Shown here in pieces: positions 36,957-44,656 of a stretch of 64,000 nucleotides of DNA. A program made the translations under genes and the position numbers. The stretch covers positions 1-64,000 of the forward strand of contig JALHNI010000001.1 of NCBI GenBank assembly GCA_022843605.1. The letters are read 5' to 3'. Position 1 is the first letter of the stretch. The number at the start of each line of letters is the position of its first letter. The notes beneath the pieces were generated by a model, which saw nothing but the letters and a program-made list of their open reading frames with translations, did not search any database and was not told the DNA's origin. The DNA comes from Bryobacter sp. (GTDB lineage Bacteria; Acidobacteriota; Terriglobia; Bryobacterales; Bryobacteraceae).

Positions 36957-38438
36957 ATGGCTCAATCAACTGAATCGGCCCTCAAACTCGCTGAAGCTGC
37001 CGCCCGTGCGGAGCAGCGCTGTCATCAGTTGCTGGAGGCTGCGCCGGACGCCATTCTGGAAGTTGGCGCGGATGGGCGCATCCTGCTGATGAATCTGGCG
37101 GCGGAAAAATCTTTCGGTTATACGCGCGAAGAGTTAGTGGGCCAGCGGGTCGAGGTGCTGGTCCCGCTGAGCATCCGGCAGAACCATGCCGCCCACCGTG
37201 CGGACTATCTGGCCGCGCCGGCCGTACGGCCGATGGGGATCGGGCTGGAATTGCAGGCGCAGCGCAAGGACGGTTCGCTTTTTCCGGTCGAGATTAGCCT
37301 GAGTCCGGTGGAGTATGAGGGCGAGCGGCGCGTGACCGCAATCATTCGCGACGTCTCCGAACGCCGGAGAACCGAAGAGCGGTTGCGCGAGCTACAAGAA
37401 CAGCACGCGCGCGAATGGGCGGCGACAAACAGCCAGTTGGAAGCTCGCAATCTTGAGATCGAGCGGGCCAACCGATTGAAGAGCGAGTTTCTGGCGAGCA
37501 TGAGCCACGAGTTACGCACGCCGCTCCACACCATTATCGGATTTTCCGAGTTGCTCGCCGAGGGCCTGGACGGAGAATTGAATGCCACGCAGCGTCGATT
37601 TGTCGAGCATATCCATCGCGACTCGCTCCACTTATTGGAACTGATCAACGACATCCTCGACCTGAGTAAGATTGAGGCTGGGAGGCTGGAACTTCGCTGT
37701 GTGGACTTCGTGCTGGAAGAGGCACTGCAGGAGGTGCTGGCGACAGTTCGCCCGCAGGCCGCGGCGAAGTCGCAACGCTTGCGGGTGAATGTGACGGATG
37801 GTATCAGCCTCGATGCCGATCGGGTCCGATTCAAGGAAATCCTATACAACCTGTTGAGCAACGCGGTGAAGTTTACTGGGGAGGGCGGCACGATCGGGAT
37901 TGAGGTGAGTAAGGCGGGGGAGTTCGCGCGAATCTACGTTGAAGATTCAGGCATCGGGATTGCGCCGGAGCACCAAGTGGCGGTCTTTGATGCCTTTCAT
38001 CAGGTTGGGTCCACGACGAAGGGCGTGAAGGAAGGCACGGGGCTAGGCTTGGCGATTACCAGACGGCTGGTGGAGCAGCACGGTGGCCGCCTTTGGCTGG
38101 AAAGCGAAGCCGGGCGGGGAAGCCGTTTCACCTTTACGATTCCCTTGGAGGCCAGCCAACGAGCAAAGCGCGAACGGCCCCTGGCGGTGATTGTCCACGA
38201 TGATCGTCAGATGTTGGATGGGTTGGCTGTGCCGCTGGACCATGCGGGCTATCAAGTGGCGCTAGCTTCACTGGCGCGAGAGGGCGTCGACTTGGCCGCG
38301 CGCCTGCAACCGGACTTAGTGGTGGTGCCGCCGGAGATGAGCGACCTCAGCGATCGGTTTCCGGCTCCGGTTCTCGAACTCTCGGGCCATTCAGACCTGG
38401 AACGCATTCTCAGCGCGCTGGATGGTTTACGACGGTGA
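36957..38438 (+). CDS. PAS sensor histidine kinase with degenerate C-terminal receiver
   Basis: The 493-residue soluble kinase has a PAS domain (about residues 25-137), a coiled linker, the H-box FLASMSHELRTPLHTIIG (phospho-His at 184), an HATPase domain with NAVKFTG, DSGIGIA and GTGLGLAI, and a C-terminal segment of about 90 residues, RPLAVIVHDDRQMLDGL onward, that looks like a receiver lacking the phospho-acceptor Asp. In the PAS domain, IRQNHAAHRADY places a His at the position of the FixL haem ligand and PMGIGLEL follows. A TTG at 36948 is an alternative start. It heads a kinase-receiver-NtrC operon with overlapping genes. Confidence 0.9.
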   Translation: MAQSTESALKLAEAAARAEQRCHQLLEAAPDAILEVGADGRILLMNLAAEKSFGYTREELVGQRVEVLVPLSIRQNHAAHRADYLAAPAVRPMGIGLELQAQRKDGSLFPVEISLSPVEYEGERRVTAIIRDVSERRRTEERLRELQEQHAREWAATNSQLEARNLEIERANRLKSEFLASMSHELRTPLHTIIGFSELLAEGLDGELNATQRRFVEHIHRDSLHLLELINDILDLSKIEAGRLELRCVDFVLEEALQEVLATVRPQAAAKSQRLRVNVTDGISLDADRVRFKEILYNLLSNAVKFTGEGGTIGIEVSKAGEFARIYVEDSGIGIAPEHQVAVFDAFHQVGSTTKGVKEGTGLGLAITRRLVEQHGGRLWLESEAGRGSRFTFTIPLEASQRAKRERPLAVIVHDDRQMLDGLAVPLDHAGYQVALASLAREGVDLAARLQPDLVVVPPEMSDLSDRFPAPVLELSGHSDLERILSALDGLRR

Positions 38439-38800
38439 AGACGATCCTGATTGCCGATGACCGTGACGCCAGCCGCGAACTCCTGCGTACGGTGCTCACC
38501 GCAGAGGGCTACTACGTGGTTGAGGCGGCCGACGGTGGCGAGGCGCTCGCCAAGGCGCAGGCCATGCGGCCTGACCTGATCCTGCTCGATTTGCAGATGC
38601 CGGTGATGGATGGCTTCGCTGTGGCTGCGGCGTTGCGGCAGGATCCGGGTTTTGCCACCACGCCAATCGTTGCCCTTACCGCCAGTGCGATGCAGGGAGA
38701 TCGTGAAAAGGCCCTTGCCACTGGCTTTACGGCTTACATCACCAAACCGGTTCGCTTGGCTTCGTTGCGGACTGAGATCGCAGGATGGTTCCCGGCGTGA
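38435..38800 (+). CDS. Single-domain response regulator (CheY/DivK-like)
   Basis: The 121-residue receiver domain has the acidic pair in ILIADDRDASRELL, the phospho-acceptor in PDLILLDLQMPVMDGF, the conserved Thr/Ser in IVALTASAMQGD and the Lys in AYITKPVR. With no output domain it probably relays or buffers phosphate between the kinase and the downstream NtrC regulator. The GTG start overlaps the kinase TGA (GTGA), so translation is coupled. Confidence 0.93.
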   Translation: MKTILIADDRDASRELLRTVLTAEGYYVVEAADGGEALAKAQAMRPDLILLDLQMPVMDGFAVAAALRQDPGFATTPIVALTASAMQGDREKALATGFTAYITKPVRLASLRTEIAGWFPA

Positions 38801-40113
38801 TTTCGCTGTTGATCGTCGATGACAATGCCGCAAGCTTGGAACTGCTCTCCGCCGCATTGCGGCCGACGGGTGCGACGATCTTCACCACACAGGACCCTGA
38901 GGACGCATTGCGCCTGGTTAGCCTTCACCGGCCCAGAATCGTGCTGACGGATTTGGTGATGCCAAAGCTTTCCGGCATCGACCTGCTGGAGCGAGTCGTC
39001 GCGTTGGACCCTACGATTGACGTCATTCTGATGACGGCGCACTACACCACCGAGACGGCCGTTGAGGCGATCAAGAAAGGTGCAGCCGACTATTTGAATA
39101 AGCCGGTTTCAATCGCCACGCTCCGCGAGCGCGTGAAACTGCTGCTGGTGGAAGCGGAGCGACGCCAATCCGGCGACACCGGGTTTCAGGGCCTGATCGG
39201 TCGCAGCGCGACGATGCAGGACCTTTTTGCGCGAATGCGGCGTATCGCGCCGCACTATCGAACGGTTCTGGTTACCGGACCGACAGGAACGGGCAAGGAT
39301 TTGGTGGCCCGGGCGCTGCACGAGATGAGTCCAGCGGCTCAAGGTCACTTTGTGGTGCTGAACTGTTCAGCCGTCGTCGAGACGCTGTTCGAGAGCGAGC
39401 TCTTCGGGCATGTGCGCGGCGCATTCACCGGCGCCACCGCCGACAAGGTGGGCCTGGTGGAGCATGCCCATGGAGGTACGCTCTTTCTTGACGAAATCGG
39501 GGACATGCCGCTTTCCACGCAAGCCAAGCTGCTCCGAGTGTTGCAGAACCAGGAGGTGCAGCGGGTAGGCTCACTCACGATCCGCAAGGTCTCCGTGCGA
39601 GTGATCGCGGCGACCAACATCGATTTGCGGGAAGCAGTCGCCAAGGGACGTTTTCGCGAAGACCTCTTTTACCGACTGACGATGCTCGAGATTCGGCTGC
39701 CGTCGCTTGCCGAACGGCCTGATGACTTGCCCCTGCTGATCCCGCACTTTATCTCCCGATTTGCCCAACAGTATGGCCGGAAAATTTCAGGCGTCACCCC
39801 TCGGGCCCGGCTGGCTTTGACCAACTATGCTTGGCCCGGAAACGTGCGCGAACTTGAGAATGCCATCGGCCACGCCTGCATCATGGCGCAGTCCGATTTG
39901 ATCGATGTTGCGGACCTGCCACCCCAGCTTTGGTCCCGTGTGGAGCCTGCGGTTTCCGACGACTCCGGCGTGAATGCGCTGGACCAGCAGGAGCGGCTGC
40001 TGGTGGAGCAGGCGCTGGCGGTCGCCGATGGAAACCAATCTCAGGCTGCGAAGGCGCTCAACATCGGCCGTGATGCGCTGCGCTACAAAATGAAGAAGCA
40101 CGGCCTGCTGTAA
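38797..40113 (+). CDS. NtrC-family sigma54-dependent response regulator
   Basis: The protein has a receiver (LLIVDDN; acceptor in IVLTDLVMPKLS), an AAA+ domain with Walker A GPTGTGKD, the sigma54-contacting loop GAFTGA, Walker B GGTLFLDEIGDMP and the arginine-finger region. A Fis-type helix-turn-helix follows (QALAVADGNQSQAAKALNIG). It activates sigma54 RNA polymerase from upstream sites. GTG 38797 overlaps the previous stop (GTGA) and has AGGA upstream; ATG 38785 is an alternative. A consensus-like -24/-12 promoter lies 100 bases after its stop. Confidence 0.94.
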   Translation: MISLLIVDDNAASLELLSAALRPTGATIFTTQDPEDALRLVSLHRPRIVLTDLVMPKLSGIDLLERVVALDPTIDVILMTAHYTTETAVEAIKKGAADYLNKPVSIATLRERVKLLLVEAERRQSGDTGFQGLIGRSATMQDLFARMRRIAPHYRTVLVTGPTGTGKDLVARALHEMSPAAQGHFVVLNCSAVVETLFESELFGHVRGAFTGATADKVGLVEHAHGGTLFLDEIGDMPLSTQAKLLRVLQNQEVQRVGSLTIRKVSVRVIAATNIDLREAVAKGRFREDLFYRLTMLEIRLPSLAERPDDLPLLIPHFISRFAQQYGRKISGVTPRARLALTNYAWPGNVRELENAIGHACIMAQSDLIDVADLPPQLWSRVEPAVSDDSGVNALDQQERLLVEQALAVADGNQSQAAKALNIGRDALRYKMKKHGLL

Positions 40114-40122
40114 GCTGCGGAG

Positions 40123-40164
40123 TGCGCGAAATGGCGCAGTTGCCGGTGTGACTTGGCGCAACTG
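40123..40164 (+). promoter_or_regulatory. Tandem upstream repeats, candidate activator-binding sites
   Basis: TGGCGCA occurs at 40132-40138 and again at 40154-40160, 22 bases apart, which is two DNA turns. The left copy is part of TGCGC-N6-GCGCA (40123-40138). CAGTTGC (40137-40143) and GCAACTG (40158-40164) form a second inverted repeat. They lie about 50-90 bases upstream of the -24 element, close to where NtrC-type activators bind. The binding protein is inferred. Confidence 0.5.
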
Positions 40165-40211
40165 TCAGCTGGCTGCGGCCGCCCACCCTTGTAAATTGCG
40201 ACGTTTCTCTT

Positions 40212-40227
40212 TGGCCCGCGAATTGCA
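40212..40227 (+). promoter_or_regulatory. Sigma54 (-24/-12) promoter
   Basis: TGGCCCG-CGAA-TTGCA matches the sigma54 consensus TGGCACG-N4-TTGCW with one substitution and correct GG-to-GC spacing. With C at 40226 as -12, transcription would start near 40238, one base before the CBS gene ATG, giving an almost leaderless transcript unless a GTG at 40257 is used. It lies directly downstream of an NtrC-type activator gene. Confidence 0.75.
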
Positions 40228-40238
40228 TTTGGGTCGAT

Positions 40239-40697
40239 ATGACCGTAGAGCACCTCGTGACGCGCAACGTCGCGACTGTCGATACTTCCGCCACCATCGT
40301 TGACGCTGCTCGCGAAATGCGCAACCGCCACGTTCGCGCTCTGGTGGTTACTGAACGGGACGGGATGGCGCAGCGGCCCGTTGGCATGATTACGGATCGT
40401 GATCTGGTGGTCGGAATTCTGGCCCTCGACCTGCCACCCGCGGGGCTCACTGCCGCCGACGTGATGAGCGCCCACCCGTTTACGCTTCGGCCGGAAGAAG
40501 ACGCGGATGTCGCCATTCGCCGGATGCGGGGGCTCGGCGCGCGCCGGGCACCCGTGGTGGATTCGAGCGGCCATCTGTGCGGCCTCTTTTCGGTAGATGA
40601 TTACTTAGAGCATTTGGCCAACGGTCTGCGGGAAGTGTCGATTCTCATCGCCCAGGAGCGGCGGGAAGAAGAGAAGTCCCGTTCGGCCCTGCCTTAA
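40239..40697 (+). CDS. Tandem CBS-domain protein
   Basis: The 152-residue protein is two CBS motifs: VEHLVTRNVATVDTSATIVD to RPVGMITDRDLVVGILA, and AADVMSAHPFTLRPEEDADV to CGLFSVDDYLEHLANGL. CBS pairs bind adenine nucleotides and act as energy sensors. A charged helical tail follows. It is the first gene after the sigma54 promoter and precedes a universal stress protein and the cbb3 oxidase genes, a grouping seen in other low-oxygen regulons. GTG 40257 is an alternative start. Confidence 0.92.
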   Translation: MTVEHLVTRNVATVDTSATIVDAAREMRNRHVRALVVTERDGMAQRPVGMITDRDLVVGILALDLPPAGLTAADVMSAHPFTLRPEEDADVAIRRMRGLGARRAPVVDSSGHLCGLFSVDDYLEHLANGLREVSILIAQERREEEKSRSALP

Positions 40698-40731
40698 CGA
40701 AACGTGAACCAGAATTGGAGAATTCTTTCCG

Positions 40732-41592
40732 ATGATACCCTTCAAGCGCATCCTCTTCCCCGTGGATCATTCCGAACCCTGTAAGTTGATTGTCCCCTCG
40801 GTCATCAGCATGGCTCAACACTTCAAGAGTGAGATCACTCTTCTTCATGCCTGCCCTTGGCCGATCGCCTTTTACGGCGAGACGCTGCCGGCTGGCTACA
40901 TCGTTCCCGAAGTCATGGAGTCCGCCGAGAAGGAGCGTCTGTCCCAATTTGCAGCAGAAATGTTTCCCGGTCATAAGGTCCGGCAGGTTGTGGAGATCGA
41001 CGACCCGGTGCTCGCGATTCGAACTGAAGTTCAGCGCCAGGGCACAGACCTGATCATGATGCCCACGCGCGGCCGCGGCGTCCTACGCCGACTCTTGCTG
41101 GGTTCAGTCACCGCGAAGGTGCTGCACGACCTGAGCTGCCCCGTCTGGACGGGAGCTCACAACGCCCTGCCGAATGCCGCATCCGCCGGTCCGTATCGGT
41201 CCATCGTCTGCGCCGTCAGCCTGGAAGAAGAGGCTCCAGCGATTGTGCGCGCCGCGGCGGCGCTGGCTGCGTCCTTCGGTGCGAAGCTTTCGCTGTTGCA
41301 TGTCGTCGATTCTCAACTGCCCGGCTCGGATCTCGACTACGGCCCCTATCTTACGCAGCTCATGGACAATGCACAGGCCCGGATGGAAGACCTGAAACGC
41401 GAACTCGCGTTGACGGCTTCGATCACGGTGATGGAGGGAGTGATCACGAACTGCCTGCGCGAAGAGGTTGAGCGCCAGTCGGCGGATCTCGTCATCGTCG
41501 GGCGAGGCCATGATCAGGATCCGGTGGGGCGCCTCTGGTCCCGGCTCTATGACATGGTTCGCGAGTCGCCCTGTCCCGTCCTGAGTATCTAG
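40732..41592 (+). CDS. Universal stress protein with two UspA domains
   Basis: The 286-residue protein has tandem Usp folds. The first starts FKRILFPVDHSEPCKLIVPS and has the ATP-binding G-x2-G-x9-GS motif in MPTRGRGVLRRLLLGSVTAK. The second starts YRSIVCAVSLEEEAPAIV and ends PCPVLSI with a degenerate nucleotide motif (VIVGRGHDQDPVGRLW). Universal stress proteins often accompany anaerobic or low-oxygen respiration genes. It lies 34 bases after the CBS gene and before a large hairpin. Confidence 0.92.
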   Translation: MIPFKRILFPVDHSEPCKLIVPSVISMAQHFKSEITLLHACPWPIAFYGETLPAGYIVPEVMESAEKERLSQFAAEMFPGHKVRQVVEIDDPVLAIRTEVQRQGTDLIMMPTRGRGVLRRLLLGSVTAKVLHDLSCPVWTGAHNALPNAASAGPYRSIVCAVSLEEEAPAIVRAAAALAASFGAKLSLLHVVDSQLPGSDLDYGPYLTQLMDNAQARMEDLKRELALTASITVMEGVITNCLREEVERQSADLVIVGRGHDQDPVGRLWSRLYDMVRESPCPVLSI

Positions 41593-41599
41593 CGTTCGC

Positions 41600-41645
41600 C
41601 ACCCTGAGTGGGACCGGCCCCAAAATGGCCGGTCCCTGAAGGGTG
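41600..41645 (+). other. Large hairpin between usp and ccoS
   Basis: A 10-base GGGACCGGCC/GGCCGGTCCC stem with a 7-base loop is enclosed by a CACCCT/AGGGTG outer stem. No T-run follows, so it is not a standard terminator. It could reduce read-through, mark an mRNA processing point or stabilise the downstream oxidase message. Confidence 0.55.
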
Positions 41646-41677
41646 AAGTGGTTGGCATCGAAAAGGAGAACTGTTTC

Positions 41678-41863
41678 GTGTTTGGAGTCTTCATGTTTAT
41701 CTGGTCGTTCGCGCTGATCAGCGGGATCACCATGGTCTGGCTGTTGGCATGGGCCATCAAGCGAGGCGAGTTTCGTGATCTTCGGCAGGGCGCCCGGATG
41801 ATCTTCGACGAAGATGAGCCCATCGGTGTGGTCACCGATCGCTTTCCAGGAGCCCCGCGATGA
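41678..41863 (+). CDS. ccoS: CcoS, cbb3 oxidase assembly protein
   Basis: From GTG 41678, preceded by AAGGAG at good spacing, the protein is 61 residues. It has a single membrane helix and the CcoS-like segment WLLAWAIKRGEFRDLRQGAR, then MIFDEDEP. CcoS is needed to mature the haem and copper centres of cbb3 oxidase. A GTG at 41648 would add ten residues. Its end overlaps ccoN by four bases. Confidence 0.8.
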   Translation: MFGVFMFIWSFALISGITMVWLLAWAIKRGEFRDLRQGARMIFDEDEPIGVVTDRFPGAPR

Positions 41864-43347
41864 TTGCCCAACCAATTCCCCCCGTTGTCATCCCCGAAGT
41901 GGAAGCCCGCATTGAAGTGGACGGCTCCAGCCGGCCAGTGATCGTTCTTTATTGGGGCACCAGTTTGATCTGGTTGACCATCGCGTCGATTGCCGGACTG
42001 ATCAGTTCAATCAAATTACACTCGCCCGAGTTCTTGGGCGGCATGGAATGGCTCACGTTCGGGCGTATTCGCGCGGTTCACTGGGACACTGCGATCTATG
42101 GTTTCGGCGGATTGGCCGCATCGGGCACTTTACTCTGGTTGCAGGCGCGTCTCTGCCAAGTCCGGTTGCCCTATCGCAACTTACTTCTGGTTGGCGGTGT
42201 CGTCTTCAATATCGGCTTGGTTCTCGGCACAGCCGGGGTATTGATGGGGCAATCCACCGGCGTCGAGACTCTTGAGTTTCCTTTGTGGGCCATGCCTCTC
42301 CTGGTGGTGCCATATGTTTTCATCGTGATCGCCAACTTCACGATGTACTTCAAAAAAGTGACGAAGCACACTTATGTCTCGCAGTGGTATCTGATGGCCG
42401 TGACCGTATGGTTCCCCATCCTAGTGCTGTCTGCGGAGGCTTGTACGAATTTGGGTGCTGTGGACGGTGTCGCGCAGGCGATTGCGAATTGGTGGTACGG
42501 GCACAACGTGGTCGGCCTGTTCGCTACTCCTACCGGCATTGCCGCTGCGTACTATCTTATTCCGAAGGTAATCGGAAAACCGATTCATAGCTACCATCTG
42601 TCGTTGCTGGGTTTCTGGTCGAATGCGATTTTCTATAACTGGGCCGGCACCCATCATCTCACCGGCGGTCCCCTGCCTGCCTGGACAATTACGCTCGGCG
42701 TAGTCGGCAGCTTGATGATGTTTATTCCGGTGATCACCATCGGCATTAATCACCATATGACCATGCTCGGAAGTTTTCACCTGTTGAAGACGAGTCCCAC
42801 GCTGCGCTTTGCAGTAATGGGCTCCATGATCTACACGTTGTCCAGCTTCCAAGGATCGCTGGAGGCCTTGCGCAGCCACCAGGAGGTAACGCACTTCACG
42901 CACTATACGATCGGCCATGTGCACTTTGGGATGTACGGCTTCTTCGCGCCCCTGATGTTCGCCATGATGTACTACGGCATGCCACGCCTCATGGATCAAG
43001 AATGGAGTAGCGCTCGGCTGATCCGGATTCACTTCTGGTGCACCGTGGTCGGCATGTTGATCTACGTGACCGCGATGTGCTACGCGGGCATCCGGCAAGG
43101 ATTGATGATGAACGATCCGTCGATCCCGTTTTTGAACATCGTTCGGTTCACCATTCCCTACTTGGCCTTGCGCACCCTGGGCGGCTTGATCCTTCTGACG
43201 GGCACAATCGCCTTTCTCATTAACTTTGTCCGGATTATCACTCCGCATAAGTACACCTGGAAGACCCCGACGATGCTGGACACGGAGCGTGATTGGAAAA
43301 AACTCGTGGAGTTGGAGAAGCAAAGCGAGAACGGGGGGACTAAGTAA
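41860..43347 (+). CDS. ccoN: cbb3-type cytochrome c oxidase subunit I
   Basis: The 495-residue, roughly 12-helix subunit holds haem b, haem b3 and CuB. Ligand histidines are visible in RIRAVHWDTAIYGFGG, WWYGHNVVGLFATPTGIAAA, NWAGTHHLTGGPLP and the paired GHVHFGMYGFFAP. It reduces O2 with high affinity and pumps protons. ATG 41860 overlaps ccoS, and the stop overlaps ccoO by one base. Confidence 0.96.
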   Translation: MIAQPIPPVVIPEVEARIEVDGSSRPVIVLYWGTSLIWLTIASIAGLISSIKLHSPEFLGGMEWLTFGRIRAVHWDTAIYGFGGLAASGTLLWLQARLCQVRLPYRNLLLVGGVVFNIGLVLGTAGVLMGQSTGVETLEFPLWAMPLLVVPYVFIVIANFTMYFKKVTKHTYVSQWYLMAVTVWFPILVLSAEACTNLGAVDGVAQAIANWWYGHNVVGLFATPTGIAAAYYLIPKVIGKPIHSYHLSLLGFWSNAIFYNWAGTHHLTGGPLPAWTITLGVVGSLMMFIPVITIGINHHMTMLGSFHLLKTSPTLRFAVMGSMIYTLSSFQGSLEALRSHQEVTHFTHYTIGHVHFGMYGFFAPLMFAMMYYGMPRLMDQEWSSARLIRIHFWCTVVGMLIYVTAMCYAGIRQGLMMNDPSIPFLNIVRFTIPYLALRTLGGLILLTGTIAFLINFVRIITPHKYTWKTPTMLDTERDWKKLVELEKQSENGGTK

Positions 43348-43952
43348 TGAGCCGCACATTTATTCTCGCATTCGGAATCTTTCTCACGATCGCTTCGTCG
43401 ATTACCGGCTTGGTCATTATTCCGAACTGGCAGTTTCAGGCATTAAAGCCGGTGGTGAAGTTAGATGGAACTCGTTATCCGGAAGTATATTTTGGTGATC
43501 AGGCCCGGGGTAGGGAGATCTACATCGACCAGGGTTGCATCTATTGCCACACCCAGCAGGTACGCATGAAAGGGTACGGCGCCGACATTCGCCGTGGTTG
43601 GGGAACTCGACGCAGTGTCCCGCGTGACTATTTGATGGATCGTCCGCATCAGTTGGGTACACAGCGGATGGGGCCGGACCTTGCCAGCATCGGTGCCCGT
43701 CAGCCCTCAGTCGATTGGCACGCCATCCATCTCTACAACCCCCAACTGACCTCGCCGGGATCGATCATGCCGCGCTTTGAGTACTTCTTTAGGGAGGTTC
43801 GTTCTGGCGAGGCGGCGCCCGCCGACGCGATCAAGGTGCCTCAGCAATCGAATGGCGTGACGCATATCGTCCCGACGGATCGGGGCCGGGCGTTAATCGC
43901 CTACCTAAAGCGCCTGAATCAATCCTTTCCCCTGCCGGAGGCCAACCAATGA
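43347..43952 (+). CDS. ccoO: cbb3-type cytochrome c oxidase subunit II
   Basis: The 201-residue protein has an N-terminal membrane helix (ILAFGIFLTIASSITGLVII) and a periplasmic monohaem domain with the CIYCHTQQVR motif characteristic of CcoO; RMGPDLASIGAR and SPGSIMPRFEYF, including the distal Met, follow. It passes electrons from CcoP to CcoN. It lies between ccoN and ccoP with overlaps at both ends. Confidence 0.95.
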   Translation: MSRTFILAFGIFLTIASSITGLVIIPNWQFQALKPVVKLDGTRYPEVYFGDQARGREIYIDQGCIYCHTQQVRMKGYGADIRRGWGTRRSVPRDYLMDRPHQLGTQRMGPDLASIGARQPSVDWHAIHLYNPQLTSPGSIMPRFEYFFREVRSGEAAPADAIKVPQQSNGVTHIVPTDRGRALIAYLKRLNQSFPLPEANQ

Positions 43953-44653
43953 GCGACACAACTCAACAGAATCCTGAGGAACAGCAGCCGCAAGCCGATC
44001 CGGTGTTCACGCTGCACATGGCCGCGATGCGTGAGATGCAGGAACCGCGTGACGGCATCGCGCCGACTCCTGTTTCATATATCATTTGTTGCTTCCTTGC
44101 ACTTCTGGCCGGTGGTTGGTACATGGGCTACTATGGCGGCGAATGGACAGCGAATGGACTTTCAGAGCGACCGATTGCCGGCATTCCCCCAACTGCGCCG
44201 CCGCAGGACCCGATGGTGCTCGGGAAGGAAGTATTCGGCGCCTGTATCCAATGCCACCAGGAGTCCGGACTGGGTGTCGCTGGCACGTATCCTCCGCTCG
44301 CCAGGTCAGAGTATGTCCTGGGCGACAAGCGCCGCCTCGTCGCCATTCTTCTCAAGGGAATTAATGGGGAGTTAGTGGTCGACGGCAAGGTCTATAACTC
44401 GCAGATGCCAGCCTGGGAGATTCGCGAGGACGAGGAGATTGCGGCAGTACTCACTTACATCCGTGCATCGTGGGGAAACAAGGCCGACCCCGTTCCGATC
44501 AGTCTGGTGACGGCGGTTCGCAAAGAGACGGCCGGCAAAGGCGAGTGGCGGTCGGCGGCATTGGACGAGTTTGCCGCGACGGCTCCCGCTGCGCCTGCCG
44601 CACCTGCAACGCCAGCAGCGACGGAGACTCCTGCCGCCGCGCCGGTGAAATAG
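43949..44653 (+). CDS. ccoP: cbb3-type oxidase subunit III, monohaem CcoP-like
   Basis: The 234-residue protein has a cytoplasmic lead, one membrane helix (VSYIICCFLALLAGGWYMGYY) and one haem-c site (CIQCHQESGLGVAGTYPPLA, later NSQMPAW with a distal Met). Its Ala/Pro/Thr-rich C-terminal tail spans about 30 residues. Classical CcoP has two haem-c sites; only one CxxCH is present here. The tail may span the periplasm or cell-wall side. Order and overlaps fit the ccoNO(P) operon; subunit Q is not seen. Confidence 0.88.
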   Translation: MSDTTQQNPEEQQPQADPVFTLHMAAMREMQEPRDGIAPTPVSYIICCFLALLAGGWYMGYYGGEWTANGLSERPIAGIPPTAPPQDPMVLGKEVFGACIQCHQESGLGVAGTYPPLARSEYVLGDKRRLVAILLKGINGELVVDGKVYNSQMPAWEIREDEEIAAVLTYIRASWGNKADPVPISLVTAVRKETAGKGEWRSAALDEFAATAPAAPAAPATPAATETPAAAPVK

Positions 44654-44656
44654 CTG

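Noticed and set aside
41646-41678. FNR/FixK-type box before ccoS
   Set aside because: No TTGAT-N4-ATCAA-like dyad is present in the short spacer.
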